64,000 nt of DNA from Kiloniellaceae bacterium (GTDB lineage: Bacteria; Pseudomonadota; Alphaproteobacteria; Kiloniellales; J153), in contig JAJFGL010000006.1 of assembly GCA_021776135.1 (NCBI GenBank), forward strand, positions 1-64,000, written 5' to 3'. The translations under genes and the position numbers were made by a program. Shown here one piece after another: positions 8,324-16,090 of this stretch. Every line of letters starts with the position of its first letter. Position 1 is the first letter of the stretch. A model generated the notes under the pieces. It did no database searches and had not been told where the DNA came from. It worked only from the letters and a program-made list of their open reading frames with translations.

Positions 8324-8792
8324 CCTTTCGTCAGGATCCAGATCTGGTGTGGTTGAGTGCGTTTGCGTTGTCCAAAGCGGATCGAACTTTATGTAATAAA
8401 TAACGTGCCTAGGTACCGCCTGGACAAAAAACTACTACATCGCGTGCGTAGCACGTTCGCTTATACATGTGTTGCCGATTCACGCAAACACAAAATATCG
8501 ATGCAAAATTAGCGATTACGAGTCTCGACTCGCCACTTATCGCGGCACTGCAAACCGCGCGCGTTTCAGATCCGCGCGCGATCTATTTGCATCAACGTTC
8601 GCCGCGCCGTTTTAAAACCCGCCACCATGCGTTCAAGATTCGCCGCACGGCGCGCGCGGCGAGAAACGCAAAAACATATTTTCGGTAAACGAATGAGTCC
8701 GCGGCGCGGTGTCCCGGGTTCGATACCCACCCATTCCAAGGCTTGGAAAGACCCGGCGATCCGGCGCCTAAAAAAGCGCCTGCGCGGCTTGG
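8324..8792. other. Gene-free stretch between the basic-protein gene and tRNA-Glu
   Basis: About 470 bases with no convincing gene. The part 8540-8680 is rich in CGCGCG words, and a GGGTTCGATACCC word at 8726-8738 mimics a tRNA T-loop but does not fold as one. A T6 run on the minus strand (8771-8775 region) after tRNA-Glu may help end its transcript. Nothing else was seen. Confidence 0.5.
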
Positions 8793-8865
8793 CGTCCCCT
8801 AGGGGAGTCGAACCCCTGTTTCCGGCGTGAGAGGCCAGCGTCCTAGGCCACTAGACGAAGGGGAC
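8793..8865 (-). tRNA. tRNA-Glu (anticodon CTC)
   Basis: The minus strand folds as a complete tRNA. The acceptor stem is GTCCCCT/AGGGGAC with discriminator G. The D-arm contains TCTAGTGGCCTAGGA. The anticodon stem is CTGGC/GCCGG with loop CTCTCAC, placing CTC at 8829-8831. The T-arm is CAGGGGTTCGACTCCCCTA. CCA is not encoded. Confidence 0.95.
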
Positions 8866-8930
8866 ATGCTAGTTAGCCAAAGCGCCCTTCAAATAGCGAA
8901 TAGCGGATGGTCTGACAAGGCCTTACCTGC

Positions 8931-9962
8931 CTATTCCGCAAGGTCCCGCGCCGCGCCCAGGAAGGTCTCGACATCGGCCGGCGGGGTATTGAAGGCGGTC
9001 ACGAGGCGGAGCTCGCACGCGCTTTCCGGGCCCCAGCGATAGAACAGGAAACCCCGGTCGAGAAGGCCTTGAATCGTGGCCGCCGGCAGTTGGGCGAAGA
9101 TCTCGTTCGCCTGCACCGGGTGCCGGATCGAAACCCCGCCGAGCGCCGCCAGTCCCGCGGCCAGGCGCGCCGCCATGGCGTTCGCATGGCGGGCGTTGCG
9201 CAGCCAAAGATCGTCATCGATATAGGCGTGGAGCTGGGCCGAAAGAAACCGCATTTTGGAAACCAGATGTCCGCCGCGCATGCGGCGGTACTTGAAACTC
9301 TCGGCCAAGCTCGGTTTGAAAAAGACCACCGCCTCGGCCCCCAGGGCGCCGTTCTTGGTCGCCCCGAAGGACAGGACATCGATGCCCGCCTTCCAGGTCG
9401 TCTCGGCCGGGCGGCAGCCGAGCGACACAAGCGCGTTGGCGAAGCGCGCCCCGTCCATGTGCAGCTTCAAGCCATGACCGCGCGCGACCTCGGCGATGGC
9501 GGCGATCTCGCCGGGCGAATAGACCGTCCCGGACTCGCTGGTCTGGGTCAGGCTTACCGCCGCCGGCTGTGCGTGATGCGCATTCCCGGCGCCGGTTATG
9601 GCCGCTTTGAGCGTAGCGGGCGTAAACTTGCCGTGCGCACCGGGCAGGGAGTGGAGCTTCGCGCCGCCGGTGTAGAACTCCGTCCCGCCGCACTCATCGA
9701 CATTGATATGGGCGCTCTCGTGGCAATAGATCACGCCGTAAGGCGGCACCAGGGACGACAGGGCGAGCACATTGGCCGCCGTGCCGGTGGCGACCGGAAA
9801 CACCGCGGCTTCGGTCTCGAAGAGGACGCTGAATTTCGCCGGCAAATCGCGGGTGAGATCGTCGTTGCCGTAAGGCATGGCGGCGCCGGCATTTGCCGAC
9901 TCCAGGGCGCGCAAAATTTCCGGGGCCGCGCCGGTGGCGTTATCGGAACAAAAATTGACCAT
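8931..9962 (-). CDS. ltaE: Low-specificity L-threonine aldolase
   Basis: A 343-residue PLP enzyme that splits L-threonine/allo-threonine into glycine and acetaldehyde. The N-terminus FCSDNATGAAPEI, HMDGARFANA and the PLP-binding lysine Lys203 in SFGATKNGALGAE match the beta-eliminating lyase/threonine aldolase family. The length is normal. It lies just downstream of a small membrane protein gene on the same strand, with a 15-nt gap. Its glycine output fits the sarcosine/dimethylglycine theme of the window. Confidence 0.87.
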   Translation of the reverse strand: MVNFCSDNATGAAPEILRALESANAGAAMPYGNDDLTRDLPAKFSVLFETEAAVFPVATGTAANVLALSSLVPPYGVIYCHESAHINVDECGGTEFYTGGAKLHSLPGAHGKFTPATLKAAITGAGNAHHAQPAAVSLTQTSESGTVYSPGEIAAIAEVARGHGLKLHMDGARFANALVSLGCRPAETTWKAGIDVLSFGATKNGALGAEAVVFFKPSLAESFKYRRMRGGHLVSKMRFLSAQLHAYIDDDLWLRNARHANAMAARLAAGLAALGGVSIRHPVQANEIFAQLPAATIQGLLDRGFLFYRWGPESACELRLVTAFNTPPADVETFLGAARDLAE

Positions 9963-9977
9963 CGGCGTTCCTTGGAT

Positions 9978-10262
9978 TTATTGCCCGGCGCCGAGTACGC
10001 GCCCCAGGACCCTGCCGCTCGACCCATCGATGACAATCACCTGCTGACAACCGCGTTCCATGGGGCCTTGGGTGCGCACGATCAGACGGCCGTCGAAACC
10101 GTCCGCCGCCGCAATCGTACAGCCGGGGTTAAGTTTCAGATCGAGATCGCCGAAGCCCTTCGCGTCTTCGGATTTACGGCCCGCCAGGCCGTAAACGACC
10201 AGGGCCAGGCCAAGCGCGATGAGAACGCCCATGCCGGCCACGAGAATCTTTAACGCCTTCAT
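9978..10262 (-). CDS. Small membrane-anchored protein of unknown function
   Basis: 94 residues. One N-terminal transmembrane helix (about residues 7-27, ILVAGMGVLIALGLALVVYGLAG) is followed by a periplasmic domain of about 65 residues containing GRLIVRTQGP and VIVIDGSSGRVLG. Two cysteines lie outside the membrane. It is divergent from rluD, 66 nt away, and co-directional with ltaE. The family is not recognised with certainty. Confidence 0.65.
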   Translation of the reverse strand: MKALKILVAGMGVLIALGLALVVYGLAGRKSEDAKGFGDLDLKLNPGCTIAAADGFDGRLIVRTQGPMERGCQQVIVIDGSSGRVLGRVLGAGQ

Positions 10263-10328
10263 GTCCTGCTACATCTTCCTTGCCACACTACGCTTCACCG
10301 TGCCGGTCTTCTGTGCCATCGTCCGGCC

Positions 10329-11309
10329 ATGTCAAAGCTACCCGGAACCAGCGTAGTTGTCGAAACTGACCCGGCCGATGCCGGCCGGCGGGTCGATATC
10401 GTTCTCGCGGCCCACCTGCCGAAGATGTCGCGCAGCCGCCTGAAAGTCCTGATCGGACAAGGGTGCCTAACCTCGACCGGCGCGACGATAGTCGAGCCCG
10501 CATACCGGGTCAAACCCGGCCAGAATTTCGCCATCGCCGTCCCCGACCCCATCCCCGCCACGCCGCAAGCGCAGGCCATGGCGCTCGATATCGTGGCCGA
10601 GGATGCGCATGTGATCGTCCTGAACAAGCCCGCCGGATTGGTCGTCCATCCGGCGCCGGGAAATCCGGACCGGACCTTGGTTAATGCCTTGATCGCCCAT
10701 TGCGGCCCCGATTTCACCGGCATCGGCGGTGTGCGCCGCCCCGGCATCGTGCATCGCTTGGATAAAGGCACCAGCGGCCTCATGGTGGTGGCCAAGACCG
10801 CCGAGGCCTATGCGGGATTGGCCCCGCAGTTCGCGGCCCGCGAGGTCGAACGGGCCTACTGGGCAGTCGCCTGGGGCGTGCCGGCGCCCAAAAGCGGCGA
10901 GGTTTCCGGCAACATCGGCCGCTCACCGCGCAATCGCAAGAAAATGGCGGTCCTGCGCCATGGCGGTAAACCGGCGGTTACCCGCTACAAGGTTCTGCGC
11001 ACCTTGGCCGGCGGCCGCGCCAGCCTCGTGGAATGCCGCTTGTCGTCAGGCCGGACGCACCAAATCCGCGTCCATATGACGGCTTTGGGGCACGCCTTGC
11101 TGGGCGATCCCATCTATGGCGGCGGCGGCGTTTCCCGGCTGCGTACCCTGCCCCAGGCCGCGCAAGTCGCCGTAAAAGCCCTGGGCCGGCAGGCGCTACA
11201 CGCCAAGACCCTGGGGTTCCAACACCCCGTCAGCGGGGATGCTAGGCGCTTCGATAGCGTATTACCCCATGACATCGCGGAATTAATAACCATATTGGAC
11301 TTTCACTAA
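10329..11309 (+). CDS. rluD: 23S rRNA pseudouridine synthase (RluD-type, RluA family)
   Basis: A 326-residue enzyme with an N-terminal S4 RNA-binding domain (about residues 15-75) and a catalytic domain with the motif GIVHRLDKGTSG, whose nucleophile is Asp145. A second motif, SGRTHQIRVHM, completes the active site. It should isomerise uridines in 23S rRNA helix 69. It lies directly before rpoH, an arrangement common in alphaproteobacteria. Confidence 0.88.
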   Translation: MSKLPGTSVVVETDPADAGRRVDIVLAAHLPKMSRSRLKVLIGQGCLTSTGATIVEPAYRVKPGQNFAIAVPDPIPATPQAQAMALDIVAEDAHVIVLNKPAGLVVHPAPGNPDRTLVNALIAHCGPDFTGIGGVRRPGIVHRLDKGTSGLMVVAKTAEAYAGLAPQFAAREVERAYWAVAWGVPAPKSGEVSGNIGRSPRNRKKMAVLRHGGKPAVTRYKVLRTLAGGRASLVECRLSSGRTHQIRVHMTALGHALLGDPIYGGGGVSRLRTLPQAAQVAVKALGRQALHAKTLGFQHPVSGDARRFDSVLPHDIAELITILDFH

Positions 11310-11358
11310 GAGAATCATGACTGATTTAATCATGTTTCCTTGTTGCCGGGGCGCGGAG

Positions 11359-11376
11359 CTGATATAAGTATATCAG
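11359..11376. promoter_or_regulatory. Perfect dyad in the rpoH leader
   Basis: CTGATATA-AG-TATATCAG is an exact 8-bp inverted repeat 48 nt upstream of the rpoH ATG. It could be an operator or a hairpin in the mRNA leader. No consensus was matched. Confidence 0.4.
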
Positions 11377-11423
11377 CGTTTGCTTATTTACGATGCCGCG
11401 GGGATATCGGAGGAGAACGAAGT

Positions 11424-12308
11424 ATGGCTGCACGGAAATTGCCGGCGATGGTGCCCGAGGGCAACCTGAGTAGTTACCTGCAGGATATCCGCAAATTTCC
11501 CATGCTTGAATACGATCAGGAATACATGCTGGCCAAGTCCTGGCGCGAACATGAAGACCTGGAATCGGCGCACAAGCTGGTCACCTCGCATCTGCGCCTG
11601 GTCGCCAAGATCGCCATGGGGTATCGCGGCTATGGCCTGCCGGTGGCGGAACTTATCTCCGAAGGCAACGTCGGCATGATGCAGGCCGTCAAGCGCTTCG
11701 ATCCCGAGCGCGGTTTCCGCCTCGCGACCTATGCCATGTGGTGGATTCGCGCCGCGATCCAGGAATATATCCTGCATTCCTGGTCGCTGGTGAAGATGGG
11801 CACCACGGCGGCGCAGAAAAAACTGTTCTTCAACCTGCGGAAACTGAAGGGGCAGATCAAGGCGATCGAGGAAGGCGACCTGCACCCCGAACACGTTACC
11901 AAGATCGCCGACGCCCTGAACGTGCCGGAAGCGGACGTGGTCAGCATGAACCGCCGCTTGACGGCGCCCGATCACTCGCTCAACGCCCCCTTGCGCATCG
12001 ACGGCGAGGGCGAATGGCAAGACTGGCTGGTTGACGAGGGCGAGGATCAGGAAACCCTGCTGGCTGAGTCGGAGGAGATGACGCTGCGCCGGGCCCTGCT
12101 GCAATCCGCCATGACGTCCCTCAACGGGCGCGAGCGGCACATACTCGAACAGCGCCGTTTGAGCGAAAACCCGACCACCCTCGAGGATCTATCCCAGGAA
12201 TACGGAATTAGCCGCGAGCGGGTGCGCCAGATCGAAGTGCGGGCCTTCGAGAAACTTCAAAAGGCAATCCGGAACGCCGCGATCGAACAGCGCCTAGCCG
12301 GCGACTAA
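11424..12308 (+). CDS. rpoH: RNA polymerase sigma-32 factor (heat-shock)
   Basis: The 294-residue product starts at ATG 11424, preceded by GGAGGAG at 8 nt spacing. A TTG 28 codons upstream has no ribosome site. Region 2 (SHLRLVAKIAMGYRGYGLPVAELISEGNVGMMQAVKRFDP) and the core-binding/melting helix FRLATYAMWWIRAAIQEYI are canonical. The RpoH box QKKLFFNLRKLKG is present and separates RpoH from other group 2/3 sigma factors. Region 4 ends with LSQEYGISRERVRQIE. It directs chaperone and protease genes. Confidence 0.93.
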   Translation: MAARKLPAMVPEGNLSSYLQDIRKFPMLEYDQEYMLAKSWREHEDLESAHKLVTSHLRLVAKIAMGYRGYGLPVAELISEGNVGMMQAVKRFDPERGFRLATYAMWWIRAAIQEYILHSWSLVKMGTTAAQKKLFFNLRKLKGQIKAIEEGDLHPEHVTKIADALNVPEADVVSMNRRLTAPDHSLNAPLRIDGEGEWQDWLVDEGEDQETLLAESEEMTLRRALLQSAMTSLNGRERHILEQRRLSENPTTLEDLSQEYGISRERVRQIEVRAFEKLQKAIRNAAIEQRLAGD

Positions 12309-12323
12309 CAGCGGCTTTGACAT

Positions 12324-12833
12324 CTAGGGTCTGATGATTTTTTCGGACGATTCCGCGAAATCGCCGGGAACGACCTCGGAACCCCAGGTATCGATTAATT
12401 GCGCTTGTTTGCGCTTCAAATCGTCGATCCGTTTTGCCGAGATGCTCGAATAATACACGGACAGTATAGGCGGTACGGTCAAGTAGATGATCCAGCCGCC
12501 CCCGGCGGCGCCGTAAGACACCAGCCAATGCAAGGGATCGGCGGCCAGGCGCATACCCGCCTCCAGGCTTTGGCCCTCCTGCCACAACCTGGTCAATCCG
12601 GGCAAGTTTCCGCAGAAATTCATCAGCGCGACCGTGATGGCCAGGTACTTGCCCTGGGTCCGGTCCACGAAATACGCGACGATACTGGGCGCCATGCCGG
12701 CAAGCAGCACCACGCAAGTGGGAAAAAGAACCGCGACAACCGGCAAGAGAAGGATGCCGGTCACTATCGACCGCCCGCCGGACGCCTTGCGCGGCGTATC
12801 TTGCGTTTGTCCTTGGCTCCGCTCTTTGGTCAT
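12324..12833 (-). CDS. Membrane protein paired with the pseudokinase, function unknown
   Basis: A 169-residue protein starting at ATG 12833, which follows the upstream gene by only 16 nt. A charged N-terminus is followed by about three hydrophobic segments (GILLLPVVAVLFPTCVVLLAG, YLAITVALMNFCGNLPG, GWIIYLTVPPILSVYY) and a basic C-terminal tail with KRIDDLKRKQAQLID that looks like a short coiled coil. The preceding gene encodes a tail-anchored pseudokinase, so the two are probably one operon and may form one complex. The family is not recognised. Confidence 0.7.
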   Translation of the reverse strand: MTKERSQGQTQDTPRKASGGRSIVTGILLLPVVAVLFPTCVVLLAGMAPSIVAYFVDRTQGKYLAITVALMNFCGNLPGLTRLWQEGQSLEAGMRLAADPLHWLVSYGAAGGGWIIYLTVPPILSVYYSSISAKRIDDLKRKQAQLIDTWGSEVVPGDFAESSEKIIRP

Positions 12834-12849
12834 GACTTCGCCAACCCCC

Positions 12850-14862
12850 TCAATTAACGAAAACGATCGACAGTGCCAGGACGACAAAGCTGGAGATCAT
12901 GGCCGACAAGAAGGTCGCGGCTTGCCGGGCTTTTCCCGCAACGTGCTCGGGCGCCGAGAGACCGCCCTCGGTCAGCCAATGGATATTGTTTTCCAAGCGC
13001 CCGTATTCATTACGCGCCTGGGCGAAGCCCCTGGTATCGGACGCCCTTGCCGCCTTATCGTTGAGCACGCTGAACAGCGCCAGCAGATCGCCCTTGCTGC
13101 CGACCCGCTCAACGGCCTTTTCTATGCGATCGCGCATCACCCGATTGTAAAAGCCTTCGTAAACCGGGGCCGCCGTGGCGGCGAGCAAAGCCGTCAAGGC
13201 CGGGTAACGTTCGGATGGCCCGGCGATTCGATGCAACTCGGCATAGATGGCCAGAATTCCCATGCGTTCATTGCCTTCGTTGGTTTCCGGCGCGGGAAGT
13301 TGCGCGATACACTCGGCCACGGTCTTGGATCGCGCCGCGCAAAACCCCGCGATGTGGCGATCGATAAGTTGTTCCTTGGCCGAGCCCTGACTCGCCTTGC
13401 GTTCAAGCACCGGCAAGAGATCGTCCAGCTCGCACACATAGTCGTCGGCGATGAGGGGGCTCTGGCACGGCCACCCGCGGTTTCCTTCGTAGAGGGCCCT
13501 TTCCAAGCCATCACCAAGCCGTTGGCGCATCAGGAAGTAGGCGAACATATCGAAAGTTTTGGTCAAGACGGCGCGCTCGGCGCGCCTGCCGGTGCCCGGA
13601 GATTTCAAATAACTCTGGGGCAGACCTGCCTGCAGTATCTCGATGAAAGAGTTCCGGAATTCTTCATTGCGGTATTCGATGGCAAGCGCGGTCGTGAGGC
13701 CGTCGATCCGGGCCGAAATTTCCCGGTAACGAAATGGATGGCTTGGCGCCAGTACGACTAAGGCACTGGAGATCAACCGGTCCCGGTCTTTCCTGCCATC
13801 GCCAGAATTATTGACCAGGAACTCGATCGCTTCCGCGCTGTCGTCGTCGGCGAAAGAGCGCCGCAGCCAATTCGCCAGTTCGCCGCTGGTTACGAGCTTC
13901 GCCGCCTGCTCCCAAAGGATCCCCATGGCGTGAGAAAGGCTCGGCCTTGTCATGTACTCCTTGTCGCCGAAGATAATCGCGCGGCTGGCCTTGGTTGGCA
14001 GCATAGGCTGCTTGGGGCTAAGCTGGCGCCCGTTAGCCCACATTTCCAAATCATCGATCGTCCAGCGCTGGCTTGGGTCGTCGCAAAGAAGGCCGCGCAA
14101 GGGCTCGATCATGCGCAGCGACAATTGAAGATTCCCCGTCACGCTTGAGTAGCTGCCGCGATTTATTTTCCCGGCGACGACTTCTTCATCGCTCATCCCT
14201 TCGGCGGGATCGCCACCGTTTAACAGCACCGCAATCAGGATACCCAGGGCATACATGTCATCGGCGAGGGTTCCCTGACCCCGGCCGGATTCGTTCGACA
14301 TCGCGAGATCGATGGGTTCGTAAAGCTTCGGTTGCGCCATACCCGCGGGGCCACTCACGCATTCGCCTAGCACGACGCTCTGACAAGTACTGTCCGTATA
14401 AAAGACATTGTCGGCGCGAATCGCCCGGTGCTTGATCGATCGCCCGCTGAACTCCTTGAGAACCGGAAGGATCGGTTTAATAACGTTATAAATGATCCGG
14501 TCTTCACGCAGCCGCTCGAATGGCGTGTCTAGATTCCCCGCCAGCGCCTTGTCCAATAAGCGCTCGAAAACAACAACGAAGCGGCGGCCGCCTGTTTCCG
14601 GCCAAGCGACCGGACCGGCTTCGATCGGGGTAACCATGGGCAGGCGCATCAGGCGCGCCAGTTGCGGAATGATGTCGAGACGCGGAATCAAACCGGGCCG
14701 GCAGGCCATGGCGAACATAAGCCGTGTGGGCGCGCGTTTGTCCGTGACTTCGAAGGCGGATGCCGTGGCGTTATCGCGGGCCGGCAGGGGTTTGTCCGGG
14801 TGAATCAGGAAACGCCCGGCCAGTATAAGTTCTTTTTCCGCGCCGTCAGAATTCTTAACCAT
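12850..14862 (-). CDS. Tail-anchored protein-kinase-like protein (predicted pseudokinase)
   Basis: A 670-residue protein from ATG 14862 (GAGG site upstream; a TTG at 14898 is an alternative). Residues about 95-290 resemble a Ser/Thr kinase C-lobe. The catalytic loop reads HRAIRADN (145-152) in place of HRDxKxxN, so the catalytic Asp is Ala. The DFG position reads GEC (166-168). The F-helix DDMYALGILIAVLLNG with Asp202 and the later PSQRWTIDDLEMW are kept. No VAIK lysine is obvious. Residues 300-640 are helical and unassigned. The last 22 residues form a transmembrane helix, so the bulk faces the cytoplasm. Phosphotransfer looks unlikely; a scaffold or signalling role is inferred. Confidence 0.75.
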   Translation of the reverse strand: MVKNSDGAEKELILAGRFLIHPDKPLPARDNATASAFEVTDKRAPTRLMFAMACRPGLIPRLDIIPQLARLMRLPMVTPIEAGPVAWPETGGRRFVVVFERLLDKALAGNLDTPFERLREDRIIYNVIKPILPVLKEFSGRSIKHRAIRADNVFYTDSTCQSVVLGECVSGPAGMAQPKLYEPIDLAMSNESGRGQGTLADDMYALGILIAVLLNGGDPAEGMSDEEVVAGKINRGSYSSVTGNLQLSLRMIEPLRGLLCDDPSQRWTIDDLEMWANGRQLSPKQPMLPTKASRAIIFGDKEYMTRPSLSHAMGILWEQAAKLVTSGELANWLRRSFADDDSAEAIEFLVNNSGDGRKDRDRLISSALVVLAPSHPFRYREISARIDGLTTALAIEYRNEEFRNSFIEILQAGLPQSYLKSPGTGRRAERAVLTKTFDMFAYFLMRQRLGDGLERALYEGNRGWPCQSPLIADDYVCELDDLLPVLERKASQGSAKEQLIDRHIAGFCAARSKTVAECIAQLPAPETNEGNERMGILAIYAELHRIAGPSERYPALTALLAATAAPVYEGFYNRVMRDRIEKAVERVGSKGDLLALFSVLNDKAARASDTRGFAQARNEYGRLENNIHWLTEGGLSAPEHVAGKARQAATFLSAMISSFVVLALSIVFVN

Positions 14863-15031
14863 ACCGTCCTCGGTGCCGGGGCCCCGATAAAGGCCCAATA
14901 CTCTTGATTCTTACGCCCAGCGGCGCGGCTTTCATCTTGGCGAAATACGGAAAACAGATCGTTAATGCCAGGGCCTTCGGCTCACCCCAAGGGCTCGGCA
15001 CCGGCGCCTGTTTCATGCTAAGCTGTGGTCC

Positions 15032-15781
15032 ATGTCAAACACGCCGATTGAGGTTCTGGTCTTGGCCGCCGCCGCATTCCTGGTGGCCGGCCTGGTCAAG
15101 GGAGTCGTGGGCATGGGCTTGCCGACGGTCTCCCTGGCCCTTCTAACCGCCACCTTGGGGGTCAAGCAGGCCATCGTCTTGGTGCTTGTTCCCTCGTTCG
15201 TCACAAATTTATGGCAGGCCCTGGCCGGCAATGCCTTGAAGGAGATCGTGGTGCGGCTGTGGAGCCTCTTGGCCGCGGCAGGCATGGGAATCTGGTTCGG
15301 CACCGCACTCCTGGCCCGGGCCGACGCGGACCTCGTGGCCGGGTTTCTAGGACTGCTGCTCTGCGCTTACTCGGGGTACAGCCTCGCGGCGCCGCAAATC
15401 CCACCGCCCGGCCGGCGCGAATCTTGGTTGTCGCCGCTTGTCGGAGCAACCACCGGCGCCATAGCCGGTTTAACCGGCTCCTTCGTCGTGCCCGGGATAT
15501 TGTATCTGCAAGCCCTGGGGTTGGCGCGCGACACGCTGATTCAGGCCATGGGTGTGGTATTCGTCGTGCTAACCCTGGCCCTGGGAATTTCATTGTCGGA
15601 CCACGGCCTGCTTTCCGCGGAACTAAGCGCCATATCCGTGGCCGCCGTCGCCCCGGCTGTCCTGGGTCTCTATGCGGGACGGCATATACGCCGGCGCCTG
15701 CCTGAAGGCACCTTCCGCAAGGTGTTCTTTAGCGCCCTTTTCGTCATTGGCCTAACCCTCGTGGCCAGGACGTTTCTATAA
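15032..15781 (+). CDS. TauE/SafE-family sulfite/sulfoacetate exporter-like permease
   Basis: A 249-residue protein with about eight membrane helices. The family repeats are present, with GLVKGVVGMGLPTVSLALL early and GATTGAIAGLTGSFVVPGILYLQAL in the second half. Family members export sulfite, sulfoacetate or other organosulfonates, and the exact anion is unknown. The 3' end overlaps the convergent ABM gene by 6 bp. A sulfate-type SulP transporter lies 0.3 kb away. Confidence 0.82.
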   Translation: MSNTPIEVLVLAAAAFLVAGLVKGVVGMGLPTVSLALLTATLGVKQAIVLVLVPSFVTNLWQALAGNALKEIVVRLWSLLAAAGMGIWFGTALLARADADLVAGFLGLLLCAYSGYSLAAPQIPPPGRRESWLSPLVGATTGAIAGLTGSFVVPGILYLQALGLARDTLIQAMGVVFVVLTLALGISLSDHGLLSAELSAISVAAVAPAVLGLYAGRHIRRRLPEGTFRKVFFSALFVIGLTLVARTFL

Positions 15782-16090
15782 TCCGGCCGGCGCTTCGTCA
15801 TGGATCGGGGCGCCGAAATGCTCGACCGTGGGAAAGGGGTCGTAGAAATCGTGGAGCCGGGCGCGCCAATGATTGTACCGCTCCGATTGGCGAAATCCTT
15901 CCGTATGGTCCTCAAGCCGCGCCCACCAGACCAGCAGGAGATAACGGTTGGGTGTCTCCAGACAGCGCCGCACCTCAATGCCCTGGAAACCCGGTGTTTC
16001 CGCGATCAGGGGGCGGGCGGCGCGCATGGCGGCCTCGAAATCCGCTTCCCGTCCGGGTTTCACGTTCAGTAACGCCGATTCTAGAATCAT
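15776..16090 (-). CDS. Antibiotic-biosynthesis-monooxygenase (ABM) domain protein
   Basis: A 104-residue single-domain protein. ILESALLNVKPGREADFEAAM and YLLLVWWARLEDHTEGFRQSERYNHWRARLHDFYDPFPTVEHF match the ferredoxin-like dimeric alpha-beta barrel ABM fold. Members act as cofactor-free oxygenases, haem-degrading enzymes or mere stress proteins, so the substrate cannot be told. Its start overlaps the sulP stop by 4 bp, so it is translated from the same mRNA. Confidence 0.78.
   Translation of the reverse strand: MILESALLNVKPGREADFEAAMRAARPLIAETPGFQGIEVRRCLETPNRYLLLVWWARLEDHTEGFRQSERYNHWRARLHDFYDPFPTVEHFGAPIHDEAPAGL

Noticed and set aside
7691..8356. Leucine-rich repetitive plus-strand frames opposite the histone-like gene
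   Set aside because: They mirror the Lys/Arg codon repeats on the minus strand. They have no start site, whereas the minus frame has a ribosome site and a terminator.
8467..8688. 73-codon open frame in the gap before tRNA-Glu
   Set aside because: It has no ribosome site, no recognisable motif and a composition driven by CGCG runs.
8717..8745. A GGGTTCGATACCC word that looks like a tRNA T-loop on the plus strand
   Set aside because: Only three base pairs form beside the loop, and no acceptor, D or anticodon stem can be built upstream, so it is not a tRNA. No tmRNA tag sequence was found nearby either.
12634..13761. Long plus-strand frame antisense to the pseudokinase gene
   Set aside because: It is a mirror of high-GC codon bias on the opposite strand, and the translation has no domain or start signal.
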